Shown here: piece by piece, positions 32,201 through 42,694 of the stretch
How the letters are laid out: each line of letters starts with the position of its first letter
Numbering within the stretch: the stretch's first letter is position 1
From: Scenedesmus sp. ARA3
Lineage: Eukaryota > Chlorophyta > Chlorophyceae > Sphaeropleales > Scenedesmaceae
Assembly (NCBI GenBank): GCA_004335835.1
Contig: RWJK01001787.1
Span: 29,572 to 93,571 of the forward strand
DNA length: 64,000 nt
Direction: 5' to 3'
Program-made: the position numbers and the translations under genes
Notes under the pieces: generated by a model
Databases searched by the model: none
The model's input: only the letters and a program-made list of their open reading frames with translations
What the model was told of the DNA's origin: nothing

Positions 32201-34998
32201 AGCTTGAGTAGCAAAGTCTATGACAAGCTCAGCCTCAGCTGCTGCCTGGCCTACAAGTGCAGTTGAGAGTTAGTGCAGCCGCCGCACCTGCATCACTGCG
32301 ACCTCTGCATCTGTTGCCCCTGACAGCCTGTGCCTCAGCAGGCCAGCGCACGCAACACTGGCGCAACAATTGCAACGCACCACCTGCAACTAAGCATGAA
32401 CCGCTGCATGACCCACAGAAGGTGGCTGCAGCAGCGCTGAACACCGTACCTGCATCACAGCGAGCTCTGCATCTGTAGCGCCGGGTAGGCGGTGGCCTAA
32501 GGGGTCGCAGCGCTCCACGTCAGTCAGCGCCCCCAGGTAGTCACGCGCCTCGCTTAAAACACGGTTGCCGTCCTGATCGTACTTGACCTGTGTTGCACGC
32601 ATGTGAACACAGCAGTGAGTTGCTTGTCATGCTTGACACACTCGAAGAACATCAGTCAGCGCACCCAGGTAGTCGCGCGCCCCACTCAGCACGCGATTGC
32701 CGTCCTGATCGTACTTGACCTGTTGTGCATTTGAAACAGCACAGAGCAGCAATGCTCAGTCTCCGGAATACGTCGCATAGCGCCCCCAGGTAGTCACGCG
32801 CCTCGCTCAGCACGCGGTTGCCGCCCTGGTCGTACTTGACCTGCGGAACAATGACAGTTGGTGTACGTTTAAAGGTCACATACGCGCATCACTGCAAAAA
32901 AATTCAGTCAGCGCCCCCAAGCAGGCGCGAGCCTCGCTTAACACGCGGTTGCCGTCCTGGTCGTACTTGACCTGTTGTGCATTGAGAAAAGTACGAAGCA
33001 GCAATGCTCAGTCTGCGAAATACGACCACAGCGCCCCCAGGTAGTCCTGCGCCTCGCTTAAAACACGGTTGCCGTCCTGATCGTACTTGACCTGCGGCAC
33101 CGTGCCAGTTGATTAGGAGTAAAGTTGATTGTCACATACTCGTATCACTGCAACTATTTCAGTCAGCGCCCCCAGGTAGCCACGCGCCTCGCTCAGCACA
33201 CGGTTGCCATCCTGATTGTACTTGACCTGTGTCGCACCCACCAACACGCAGCAACAACCACGGTTGTTCAGGGACCACAGTGGGGAGCGTGTTTGGCATT
33301 GCCTGCGGAGGCTGCTCTGGTCGTACTTGACCTGAAATGCAGCACGTGCATGAGCGAGCATTGAGCGGGCAGCAGCAACACGTAAGTCAGCGCCCTCAGG
33401 TAGTTGCGGGCCTTGCTCAGCACACGGTTGCCGTCCTGATCGTACTTGACCTGTTGCATTCAACAAAAGTACGAAGCAGCAATGCTCAGTCCGTGGAATA
33501 CGTCTCATAGCGCCCCCAGGTGATGCGGCGCCTCGCTCAGCACACGGTTGCCGTCTTGATCGTACTTGACCTTGGTGTTCGGCTGGCCGTGGTGTGCGCA
33601 GAGCGCCAGCAGTGGCGCGACGCGCTGCGCCACCGCCGCCTCTATCTCCATCAGCAGCCGCTGCCAGCCCAGCATGACAACAGCCCCATGCAGCTAGCAA
33701 AAGCTGACAAAGCTGTACACACACAGGATATGTGAAGGGCACACACTTATGGGGTGTTGATTAACCTAAATATACCTGACAACATCAATCAATTATCCAA
33801 TCACACCTTGGAATTGGGCTGGCCATGGTGCGCGCAGAGCGCCAGCAGTGGCGCGAAGCGCTGCGCTACTGCTGCCTCCATCTCCATCAGCAGCCGCTCA
33901 CGGTAGTGGCGCGGCCGCACGTAGGTGGCCTTGGTTGACGCGTAGTGCGCATCCATCTGCAAATGTTGTAACACTTTGTCACATAACATTGTAACAATAC
34001 TGTTTTAGCATAAGTATGTATCAAGTGGTAGGCGTGGCCGCACGCAGGTGGCCTCGGTGGAGGCGTAGTGCGCATCCATCTGCGGTCATCAACGAGATGT
34101 TGATGATGTAATTTCATCTGACGTGGACAACTGAAAACGACAAGCAAGCGAGGGAGCCGGGGGTCGAGCCTGCGACCCAAGGTTTTGAAGGTCGGTGCCC
34201 TGGGACTGATAGCCGACATTTAGCAATTTTACCACAAGTCCGGAGGGTAGTCGAATGTATTGTTGTCATGTGTGGAACTGTTATGTTGTATGCCTGCTTC
34301 CGCTTGACTTGCACAAAAAACACCATGCATCAAGCCTCTCTCCCATGCATCAAGAGCTCACTCAAGACACACACAGCATTGCAGCATGAATACAGCCTTG
34401 ATGCATTCATCATGACAGGCTTCGCTGTGGCACTGCGCCTGGTTCTTCTGAGATCAACAAGAAGTTCATGACCAAATAAAATGATTTAACAACTTCATCG
34501 TCATTCTATTTTTGATTATAAACGTTTCGCCCACCTGCTGCTGCATCTCCACCACGCGGGCCACGTCAACCAGCCGCCGCGGCTGCCGCTGCGCCAATGC
34601 ATGGTAGTCCCTTGCTAGTGACCACAGCCGCCGCTCAAATGATGTCATTGCCTCGCCGACCTGCGGCATAGGTGCAAAACTGATGTTTGCATGATCAGCA
34701 GTAGTCAATGGTACATGAAGCGGTAGAGTCGCGCCAGGCCCAACAGCAGCCGCTCAACGGAGGCCGTTGCCCACTTGGGTCGAGGCGATAAGGCGACTGC
34801 ATGAGCCTTGCAACCCAACAACATAGCATGTGGGCTGTCTGCTACCTGTGGGTAGGCAGCTCACAACTTTGCAAGCAGCTGCAGATGCCCAGAATTGGGA
34901 ATGGCAACAGCTCCCTGCTGCTGCCCTGCGCACCTGTGTGAGGTAATCGGCGAGCTCTCCCAGGTCAGAGCTTTTCTTGGCATTTCTGCAGCAGCAGC

Positions 34999-35032
<34 letters not shown>

Positions 35033-36817
35033 GAAACAGCAGCAGCAGCAGAAGGAGAAGCAGAAGCAGCAGGAGGTCAAACTGACGCAGGCATCACCAA
35101 TCTGCCAGCAAAGACTCACGGGATGCAACTGAGCTCTCGACACAGCCTGCAACTTTGACAGAGCCTGTTGCCCACGCTGTACAGCAGGCATGTGTTCGCC
35201 GCATTCCTAAGCTGTGTCGCCACCGCTGCTAAGCATGCATACAACCCACACAGCCCGGATGTGCACGCGCATCGCACAACACGCATACCTCCTCCAGGCC
35301 TCCTTGATGTTGTTTGCCGTCCCTTCCAGCACTGTGAGGCCTTCAACGGCAGCCACCATGCCACAAGGCACAAGCATATGACACACATGGCACAAGCATA
35401 TGGCACAAGCACAAATGCACGCACATGCACACAAAAATATACAGGCGCAACGGCAGACAGGCATATGAAGATGCACACGCCCGCACCAACACACGCATGC
35501 ACATCACACTGCAGCACATGCAAGCACACTCTGCACCTCCTCCAGGCCTCCTTGATGTTGTTTGCTGTGCCCTCCAGCACTGTGAGCCCCTCAAAGGCAG
35601 CGACCATGCCACCATCACCTGGCCGGCAGCAGCAGCAGCAGTACAGCAGCCGGCAGCAGTTCCAGCACAGTCTCTTGAGGCATTGCAAAGCAGCCTTGTC
35701 AGGGGCTCCATCAATAAAATCTATAAGTCTTATAAAAGACAGCAGTCGCACAACAGAGATGCGCTGCATGTCGCTGACATGCCGCTCACACATTGCTGCA
35801 ACGTGCAGCTCCTGCAGCACGTTCTGTTTCCTGCAAGCACCGCTGCAGGTGCCTTTGACACAATTCTTCTGCGTGCACAAACACACAGCTTGGTGCTACC
35901 AAAAGCAGCATCTGATGTGCAAAAACGATGTCAGCCTGCATCTGCTTGCTGATGTGCAAGCGCGCTGCATTGCACCCCCCACCTGCGCTCATGAGCTCCT
36001 CCACTGCTGCTGCGCGCATGGGCAGGTCGATGATGTCACCCAGCTCCTCAAGCACCTGCAGAAAGTAACACATGTTACACATGTTAGTAACATATGTTAC
36101 TGACACAACACACAAACAGTATGGTGATGACAGCGCTGCTATGGCTGGAGTCGAGGATGATGACACCAGAAAACAGGACACGTCATCATCACTACGCATG
36201 GAACCTGTCCCTGCAACTTCTGCACCATGCAGAAGGAGTCAACATCAAGAAACACGATTGCGCTGGCGGCGCACCTGCTGCACGTTTCTGTGTGCGTGGC
36301 TGAGCGCGCGGATCTTGTCGTGGTTCTCAACCAGCGTCGAACACTCCCCACACAGCCTGCGGCAGTATGAAGAGTTGCAGGTGACACACTGTGTAACAGC
36401 ACAATGCAACACAATGCGTATTCATCTTATCAGTACAAAGCCTGCGGCAGGCGGGTGCACATAGCATTTGTACCGTGCTGCTGCATCAGGCGGTGGCCTC
36501 ACAGAACAGTCTGCAGGGCAGTTCAAGAACTGCTATGCTGTTGAGCCTTACATCCTGCAAGACTACATAGGCACGCCACCCGCAGCTGATCAGCTGCTGC
36601 ACACCATGCCATGACGCTGCCTGTGTGACAGCAGCTGCATATGATCAATCTGACTACCCTTGCTGCTGCAATGAACCACAAGCGACTGCTGCAATCAATG
36701 CTGCAGCCATGAAATGGCAGCAGTCAATGCCCTTGCTCACTCGTCGATGCGGTCTATGCACAGCCGCAGCTTAGCGATGTGGCGGTGAGACTTGTCCAGC
36801 AGCTGCAGCCCATACCT

Positions 36818-36859
<42 letters not shown>

Positions 36860-38478
36860 GCGCACCCACACACATTGCGGAGTCAGCCACATACGGCCAG
36901 GCTTTGATCTGCTGCAGTTGCTTTCCACAAACCGCTAAGGCGGCCATGCTGAGTGGAAGCGAGAAACATTCACGCAAAAGGATCGCTGCCGCTGCAAGCA
37001 GAGAGCAGCATCTGTTGCTGAGGGCGCTAACAGATGCCTCAAAGCCCCACTGGCACCACAAGCTGCGCCAGCAGTTGCTGCGCTGTGAGCACCGGCCGCT
37101 GACCGTGCCGCGTCCACCTGTGCTGCTGTGGTGCTGCTGAGGGTGCTGCATAATGAGGCACACACACAGGGCTAGAATGGCAGCTGCAGCAGAAGCATGG
37201 TCTGCCGGACTCGCTCACCGTGCCGCGTCCACATGCGCTGCTGTGGTGCTGCTGAGGGTGCTGCATAATGACGCACATACATAGGGCTAGAGCGGCAGCT
37301 GCAGCAGAAGCATAGTCTCCCGGAAAGCTCACCGTGCCGCGTCCACCTGCGCTGCTGTGGTGCTGCTGAGGGTGCTGCGGGAGCTGGCCAGCTTGCTGGA
37401 CACCTGCGGGGCAGCAGATCACATCAGTCAACTGCACAGGCGGAATGCACAACACATTTGACCAGTGGCTGCGGGAGTTGGCCAGCTTGCTGGATGCCTG
37501 CTGGGCAGCAGAACAATGCAATCGTTTGCACAGGCAGAGTTCACAAGGCAATCAACTGCTTGCAGGACACCTGCAGGTGGTGGGCACATACCATGGCACA
37601 TGTCACTTGTGACAGGTGGCACCCAGAGAACAACCCATTGGGCAGTGCCTCCCAAGCAGCTGCTGCCAGTTCTAAGATTGCCTTGCTGCTTTTATGTGTT
37701 GCGGACGAGGTGATGATTACATCACATGGGGAAGATGCCCAGCCTTACGGCACAGCTGGCATATACCATTATCAGGTGAGGTGCTCAAACCTGCTGCATG
37801 TTATTCAAGCTGCCAGTTCAGGCCACAAGCACGCAGGCGCGCTACAGCACCACGCTCTGCAGCGGCTGTAGAACTACTGTCTGTTGGCAAGGTGCCCCCA
37901 CCTCTGCGCGCAGCTGCTGCAGCCGGGCCAAGTCTTCGGGCGCTGCCAGCAGGCGGCACACATCAGACACGCCAGCATCGCGCGCCTCCTGGCCCTGCGG
38001 AAGCATCCATACATAAGAATCAAGTTGTACAATAACAAGCCGCATTAAACGGTAGCAGGCGCACAGTGGCTAGTTTCTGCAGGCTGCAAGGCGATGCAGT
38101 GTGTCTGCGCCAGATTACATGATGCATCTGCTACAGTACGGCACTGCAAGAAGTATGATGTGAAAGGCGATGCACATGTATCATTACTTTGCGATTATGT
38201 TGTGCAAATTCTTGCATGCTGCATGGTGAGCACACAGTTGCTATGCACATTCGTAGTGCTGCCTGGAAGCCTGCCCAGCTTCAACATCCCCATGTTCTGG
38301 AAACTTTTGGCTACTGCAGCATCCGTCAAACCCGTGCACTGCATAGGATGCATTCATAAATGCATTCAAAGATCATTCCTGCCTCTAACTCTCACACCTG
38401 CTGGTCCAGGTCTACTGCCTGGGCCCGTGGCACCACATCAGCCTTGCTGCTGCTGCCTTGAGCGCCTGCCTTCCTCAT
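25440..38478 (-). CDS. SEC6: Exocyst complex subunit SEC6 (EXOC3), 22 exons, 900 aa
   Basis: SEC6 is a core exocyst subunit that tethers secretory vesicles to the plasma membrane. Exons in transcription order: 38478-38398, 37994-37902, 37403-37333, 36815-36741, 36356-36275, 36055-35983, 35618-35537, 34985-34934, 34660-34535, 33956-33807, 32587-32450, 31899-31846, 31408-31289, 30821-30708, 30137-30009, 29817-29731, 29198-28851, 28436-28319, 27892-27806, 27505-27258, 26637-26459, 25635-25440. They sum to 2703 nt with every phase matching. Family landmarks in order: LCGECSTLVENHDKIRAL, SFERRLWSLARDYHAL, AEAYDYVSPCFPPHYNIFD, GYQQTLRGLGVQE, INSYTDRMEATMTAWY, DVEDTCRAFLELAK and a C-terminal DLREL-type helix region (GLRELLDSSEPEG). 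Longer than plant SEC6 (about 750 aa), mainly through Ala-rich insertions in exons 17 and 20. Introns hold the densest echo arrays of the window. Confidence 0.93.
25909..26365 (-). repeat. Three downstream 3' echoes of SEC6 exon 21
   Basis: Segments near 25909-26025, 26104-26172 and 26282-26365 repeat the exon 21 end (LNPAITPAMVEKLLAS and the preceding SEPEGILAGYRAVLE codons) with the donor. The intact exon is 26459-26637. Confidence 0.88.
26690..26965 (-). repeat. Three upstream 5' echoes of SEC6 exon 21
   Basis: Copies of the exon 21 start (LFFEPFVPRDRLMRRV) with acceptor lie near 26690-26745, 26811-26862 and 26911-26965, about 100-120 bases apart. Divergence among them is a few bases each. 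Confidence 0.88.
28100..28258 (-). repeat. Downstream 3' echoes of SEC6 exon 18
   Basis: 28193-28258 repeats AWGQRLVELMYADAG with donor; a shorter copy of the LELAKAW codons lies near 28100-28122. Confidence 0.82.
28438..28735 (-). repeat. Upstream 5' echoes of SEC6 exon 18 with CAG tracts
   Basis: Copies of the exon 18 start (SLLDEGLSS.LDVEDTCRAF) lie at 28494-28574 and 28613-28695. Each is preceded on the sense strand by a (CTG)n tract and acceptor, as is the intact exon (28319-28436). Confidence 0.88.
29200..29485 (-). repeat. Upstream 5' echoes of SEC6 exon 17
   Basis: Segments near 29253-29325 and 29400-29468 repeat VSVLEEIST.GE.LLAAASRSL with acceptor, separated by (CTG)n sense-strand tracts. 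Confidence 0.88.
29620..29672 (-). repeat. Downstream 3' echo of SEC6 exon 16
   Basis: This repeats the exon end (PG.VDFF.MLNEQ) with donor, about 105 bases from the intact copy at 29731. Confidence 0.85.
30183..30400 (-). repeat. Upstream 5' echoes of SEC6 exon 15
   Basis: Segments near 30183-30250, 30285-30360 and 30370-30400 repeat parts of ELVRLPVAPMSLDSAPGFAL in increasingly diverged form. The intact exon is 30009-30137. Confidence 0.82.
30436..30632 (-). repeat. Two downstream 3' echoes of SEC6 exon 14
   Basis: Segments near 30436-30512 and 30561-30632 repeat LMQWVCGYQQTLRGLGVQE with donor. The intact exon is 30708-30821. Confidence 0.9.
31013..31084 (-). repeat. Downstream 3' echo of SEC6 exon 13
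   Basis: This repeats the IFDIIFQMYHV.FAQ end of exon 13. Confidence 0.88.
31486..31544 (-). repeat. Upstream 5' echo of SEC6 exon 13
   Basis: This repeats GFGALEAELAEAYDYVSPC with acceptor; the intact exon is 31289-31408. Exon 13 therefore has its 5' part echoed upstream and its 3' part downstream. Confidence 0.9.
31990..32023 (-). repeat. Upstream 5' echo of SEC6 exon 12
   Basis: This repeats the acceptor and a diverged IREED start (reads IRDEDIID). Confidence 0.75.
32657..33573 (-). repeat. Eight upstream 5' echoes of SEC6 exon 11, partly in a dimeric register
   Basis: Copies of VKYDQDGNRVLSEARDYLGAL with acceptor follow one another. The anchor ACTTGACC (plus strand) falls at 32581 in the intact exon and at 32713, 32834, 32965, 33085, 33220, 33325, 33444 and 33564 in the echoes. 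The copy at 33325 is cut to about 20 bases. The spacer type alternates: one type reads AGCAATGCTCAGTC, the other CACATAC.CG.ATCACTGCA. Confidence 0.92.
33510..33668 (-). repeat. Intronless fusion echo of SEC6 exons 10 and 11
   Basis: On the minus strand this reads the last about 99 bases of exon 10 (RLLMEIEAAVAQRVAPLLAL through GQPNTK) directly continued by the exon 11 start (VKYDQDGNRV), with no intron at the junction. In the intact gene these exons are separated by 1.2 kb. Confidence 0.9.
34034..34083 (-). repeat. Upstream 5' echo of SEC6 exon 10
   Basis: This repeats MDAHYASTEATCVRP with acceptor; the intact exon is 33807-33956. Confidence 0.87.
34140..34245 (-). mobile_element. Possible tRNA-derived SINE fragment
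   Basis: On the minus strand the segment has a box-A-like GTGGTAAAATTGCTAAATG and, about 50 bases on, a box-B-like GGCTCGACCC. No proper cloverleaf closes and no target-site duplication was found. It sits in SEC6 intron 9. This is a weak call based on the two promoter-like boxes only. Confidence 0.25.
35289..35370 (-). repeat. Downstream echo of SEC6 exon 7
   Basis: Nearly the whole exon is repeated (GMVAAVEGLTVLEGTANNIK onward) with donor, about 250 bases downstream of the intact copy (35537-35618). It is open in frame. Confidence 0.88.
36817..36860 (-). repeat. Triplet repeat at the SEC6 exon 4 acceptor
   Basis: An uninterrupted run of about 13 CAG triplets on the plus strand, which is (CTG)n on the transcribed sense strand, directly precedes the exon 4 acceptor at 36816-36817. 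It stands in the position of the polypyrimidine tract. Confidence 0.85.
37105..37260 (-). repeat. Two downstream 3' echoes of SEC6 exon 3
   Basis: Copies of STLSSTTAAQVDAAR with donor begin at 37216 and 37105; the intact copy begins at 37333. Spacing is 117 and 111 bases. Confidence 0.88.
37467..37502 (-). repeat. Upstream 5' echo of SEC6 exon 3
   Basis: This repeats the exon start (SSKLANSRS-like) with a nearby acceptor. Confidence 0.78.
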
Positions 38479-39355
38479 CTACCGCAACAGCTATCGTGCT
38501 GCAGCAGCTGCTCCATGCACGTGCATCCAGCCAGATCAACGCGTTATAAGGAACTGGCAGCGACTTGTTGAGTGCTGCTGAGATGGATGGATGTTATGTT
38601 GAGTGCTGATCCACGCTGCAACAGTTGTGGTGGGTTGTACTGCAATGTCAGAATTGGTGACGCAGTGCAGTGCTGGGCCAGCTCACACGTTCAATTGACA
38701 GAAAGAGTTGTGTGTTCAAGGCTATTGCTGAATAATGTCTTGCTTGCTCGACAGGATCAGTTCAGGGCAGCAGGCTAGAAAGGACCAGATGGCTGTTTTA
38801 AAAATTGAGAGTAACCTTTGCAACGATCATTCAAGCTTACAGCTAGTCAAGGCTTGCTGGAGGGTCGCTTGCGTATGAAAAACTGGACAGGCGAAGATAA
38901 CACTGTTGGAAAAAGCCCTACGCCCATTGCTGGGACTCCGTAACCTCTGGTTGTTGTATGGTCATCTAATGGTTCGAGACAGTGTTATTTTGTCACGCAC
39001 TAAACCTAGGATCCTGCAGGAGCTCCACAACTCGTGCACGCAAGTGCGGCCGGTGCTGCAAACACAGGCCGCTTTCGTGCCTGCTTTGGCAAACCTGTAC
39101 TCTTTTTGTCTTTCAGCATTCATTCAGGCTACCCCTCAGCTCGGCTACGGAAGCTCAGCTGGCTGCTTACCAGCCTGACAGCAGCACCTGTGTGAGATTC
39201 ACTCACCCCAACCAGCCCGCACAATCCCTCAAAGCTCAGCATCAAAGACTGCTATAGGAGCTCAGAAGTTGACTCCTGCACTGCGAGCGAGCGCAGTTCA
39301 GCAGTGCTAGCAGTAGTCAGCAGCAGCGGCACCCGCAGCAGCAGCAGCAGCAGGC
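38479..39355. promoter_or_regulatory. Shared upstream region of SEC6 and RPC5
   Basis: SEC6 (minus) and RPC5 (plus) are transcribed away from each other across these 877 bases. No gene is seen. The region should contain both promoters. No motif stands out clearly. Confidence 0.5.
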
Positions 39356-41090
39356 ATGAGCCACTTAGATGCTAATGACGTGGTGGTTGCTGAGCTGGAC
39401 GTGGTGGTCAGCAACCAGCTGGCCTCGCTGGCCACGCAGCTGGTCATGCTGCAGCAACCGCTGAGGCCGAATTGGCGGCCATACAACACAGGTGAGGGAG
39501 CGCTACATGCAGCAGCGCCCAGCCGGGGACATTGCTTCACCTTGACTTCAGAGCTGTAGCTGCTGTCAGCAATGTCGTGTAGGCACTAGGCTTGCACAGT
39601 GGCAGCTGTCAACAGACATCAATCGTACTGGCCCCATGCAGGTGTGACTGTCTTATGTTCACCGTTACACCACGCACGGTCTGTCCTGCGCCCCCTTGGC
39701 TGCCCTGCAGCAGCCATGGTTGCTGTCCCACCTCGGCACCTGTGAGTGTCCCTGATCCCGCAAACTTTCCTGCAAACTTTCCTGCAAACTGCAGACCGCT
39801 CTGGCATCAGCGCGCGCTTCAAGCCGCAGGCGCGCCGCCTGGAGATGACCCTGCCGCTGGACACGCGCGGCGAAAACTACGGCGACTGCGCGGAAGCACA
39901 CAAGAAGATCAGCAGCCTCACGCTGCGATCAACTGCAGTAGAAGACGCCGGTGGCTGCGCATGTGCGATCGGCGTGGTGCGGGAGCAGCAGCTGCTGCTG
40001 CTGCCGCTGGACTATACGCTGCAGCTGCGGCCAGACATGTCATATCTGAATGCTGAGTCAGCGAAGCAGCGAAAAGAAGGGGAGGAGAGTGAGGAGGAGG
40101 ATGTTGCAGAAGAGCCGCTAACAGCAGTAGAGGTGACAGTGAAGCGGCGTGAGACGGAGCGGCAGCAGCAGGCACGATTAAACAGTTACAGTCACTTGCA
40201 GCAGGAGGAGCAAGCAGAAGCATGGGTACCGCTGCAGCTGCATGCACCAGACAGTGTGCCTGCTGATGCCATTTGGCATAAGCTGCTGTCAGAAAGCGAC
40301 GCAGCAGCAGCAGCAGCGGCAGCAGCAGCAGCAGACGGTGGCGGCAGCAGCAGCGCGCGGCCGATGCCGCCGGCGCTGTCGCGAGCAGAATACCTACGGT
40401 CGTTTGTGCCGTCTTGCGCACCTCCAGTGGACGATGCACTAGGCGGCGGCGGCGCTGCTGCAGCTGCTGCTGCTGCTGCTGGCACCAGCAGCGCCGCAGC
40501 CGGCGGCACGGCAGCAGCAGCAGCAGCGCTGGGCGATGCAGTGACTGCGGAGCTCAGCCAAGCGATGGACCCCATCATAAAAGCGCTGGCGCAGCGGCAC
40601 CCGGTCTGTTCCATGGCCAATGTGCGGCAGTGGCTGCAGCAGCAGGGTGGGGAGGAGCCGCTAGCGAAGCAGGCTGCGCAGCTGAGTGATGCACTGCTTG
40701 ATGCACTGGTGACTGCCAGCGGGCACGTGCTGTGCATCCGGCGCATGTATGTGGCCAAGGCGGGCACAACAGCAGCAACCGAGGGCCTGCGCAAGGTGCA
40801 GTATGTCAGAGCTCTGCAAGCAGTAGCTTCCAACACGTGCGATGTATGGTGTGCTGTTGATTTGAGGAAAGACATGCACGGAGAGCGGCATGGTCTGAGT
40901 GGCTCGGTGGCTGTGTTGTTTGTGTTCGTCGTGCTGCACTCTGGCAAGTTTGCACGCCGTGCCGTACTCTTGCAAGTTCCACTCACTCCTTACTGCCGCC
41001 GCCGCTGCTGCTGCTGCTGCCAGGTCATCGTGGGGCTGCTGACTGACCAGCTTGCTGCGCAAAGCAGACGTGTTCAACACACTCACCCCT

Positions 41091-41122
<32 letters not shown>

Positions 41123-41300
41123 TTGCCAGGTGATTGTGGGGCTGCTGACTGACAAGGCCACGCTGCGCAAGGCAGATGTGTTTGGTGCAGCAGAGGCAGC
41201 AGGGCTGTCCCCCACTGAGAGCCAGTACCAGAAGGTGATGCGCGAGCTGTGCAGAAACAACGGCAACCACTGGACCATCAAGACAACAGCAGACATGTGA
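39356..41300 (+). CDS. RPC5: DNA-directed RNA polymerase III subunit RPC5 (POLR3E/Rpc37)
   Basis: RPC5 is a peripheral subunit of RNA polymerase III, which makes tRNA and 5S rRNA. Exons: 39356-39491, 39795-40795, 41130-41300; they sum to 1308 nt (435 aa) in phase. The N-terminus has the family pattern VVSNQLASLATQLVMLQQPL then RPNWRPY, followed by ARFKPQARRLEMTLPLDT, and PLDYTLQLRPDMSYL. A Glu-rich stretch and Ala-rich insertions (GCN repeats near 40300-40530) follow. The C-terminal winged-helix-like end reads LTDKATLRKADVFGAAEAAG and WTIKTTADM. It is longer than yeast Rpc37 and shorter than the human protein. Exon 3 is echoed on both sides, including past the stop codon. Confidence 0.85.
41022..41078 (+). 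repeat. Upstream 5' echo of RPC5 exon 3
   Basis: This repeats the acceptor and VIVGLLTD.. start, with a frameshift within it. The intact exon starts at 41130 behind a (CTG)n tract. Confidence 0.87.
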
Positions 41301-41457
41301 TGTAGTGCTGATTGCGCTGTGGGGTCGCTGTCACGGCTGATAAATTGTGCAGCAACAGCAGCAGCGGTTTTCGGGGCAGCTCTACTGCACTGTGCCAAGC
41401 ATCATCATCATTGTGCCAAGTCTGGACCGGCAGTCTTAGTGTGTCCCTTATATGCCC

Positions 41458-41541
41458 AGCAGCCAGCACCAGAAGGTGATGCGCGAGCTGTGCCGCAACA
41501 ACGGCAACCACTGGACCATCAAGACGACCGCAGACATGTGA
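41458..41541 (+). repeat. 3' echo of RPC5 terminal exon, downstream of the stop
   Basis: The last about 80 bases of the coding sequence (QKVMRELCRNNGNHWTIKTT and the rest, including TGA) are repeated 240 bases downstream, in what should be 3' UTR or flank. Confidence 0.92.
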
Positions 41542-42694
41542 CGCTGGTTGCGCTGTCACGGCTGAGAGACTGTGCCGGAAAGGCACAGCAACCAGCCAGC
41601 AATAGTTGTGTGAACACGCGTAGTTGTGGGTCAGGGTCATGTGTATGGTTTGCAGTACAGCAGCTGCGGCGTTGGAGGAGCTGCCTTGGATCATCCACAA
41701 TATGATTACATGCCAAGTTGGTGACTGCATTGTGAGTGAGTGTTGCCGTAACTATCATTATTGAGTCAGCTGGAGGCAAAATTTGAAGTCGGGTTCAATT
41801 GACACCACAACCGCAAGCGGCCGTGAGTTTCAGTGACATTACTCCAGATTGTCATCTGCTGGCAATGGCACAAACCCCCGTACAGTAGCATGATTTGTTA
41901 CACACTGCTAATCCTCAGCCAGCGCTGCTATGGCAACGCAACTAGATAACACCCAACCAAATGGATGGAAGATGCCACCGTCATGCACCGTGTTGTGCAT
42001 CATGAGCCATACTAGTGTATAGTCGCATTGCAGCGTTACGCATGTTGCTGCTGTCACCAATAGCATATGCTGCTGCTAGAAAGAGCAGCAAGCAACTACA
42101 GCCAGGAGCCGCAACGCACAGCTGCTTCCAGCCAGCAGACCGGCAGCCTGCAGCGCCGACACAAGCAAAAATGCTTTGACTGCTGCACCTGCCATCATGG
42201 TGACGGTGCCTGCAAAGCCGGCATGCCTAGAAGCTCCAAATGCTGCAACCATGTGCATGTATGCGACACAAACATGTGCATACACAGCTGCACCATCAGC
42301 AGTGGCCGCTTTCTGCCGCTGCAAACGCAATGCAACGCACTCACAGACACCACACTGAGAAGCTGGGGCACAAAGATAGGCGGGAGCTCACAATGCGACA
42401 GTTCCATAGAACTATCAAAGCCGATATGCACCAGGAGTTATCAAGGTTGCTGCTGAAAGCTCTCTGTGGCTGAGCAAAGCCGAACAGTGCATGCACGCAT
42501 GCACTGAGCTATCACGTGCCTGCAGCCCTGCACAGATGAGCACCAACACACACGATGCAGGCACCAAGTCCATGCCACAACTGTGTGTGCAGCCAGGCAA
42601 TGTGCAACCACAACTAATGCTATGCATGCACCGCCATGCAGTGCACCACGCCTGCAGCTGCTGCGCTGCTGCTGCTCCCTGCTGCAGCACCTGC
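41542..42694. other. Intergenic stretch between RPC5 and SDHAF3
   Basis: RPC5 and SDHAF3 converge here. No gene is supported; the stretch likely holds the two 3' UTRs. Confidence 0.4.

Noticed and set aside
32450..33573. Regularly spaced direct repeats that could suggest a CRISPR array
   Set aside because: Each repeat is the start of SEC6 exon 11 with its acceptor, the spacers are related intron pieces, and the setting is a eukaryotic gene.
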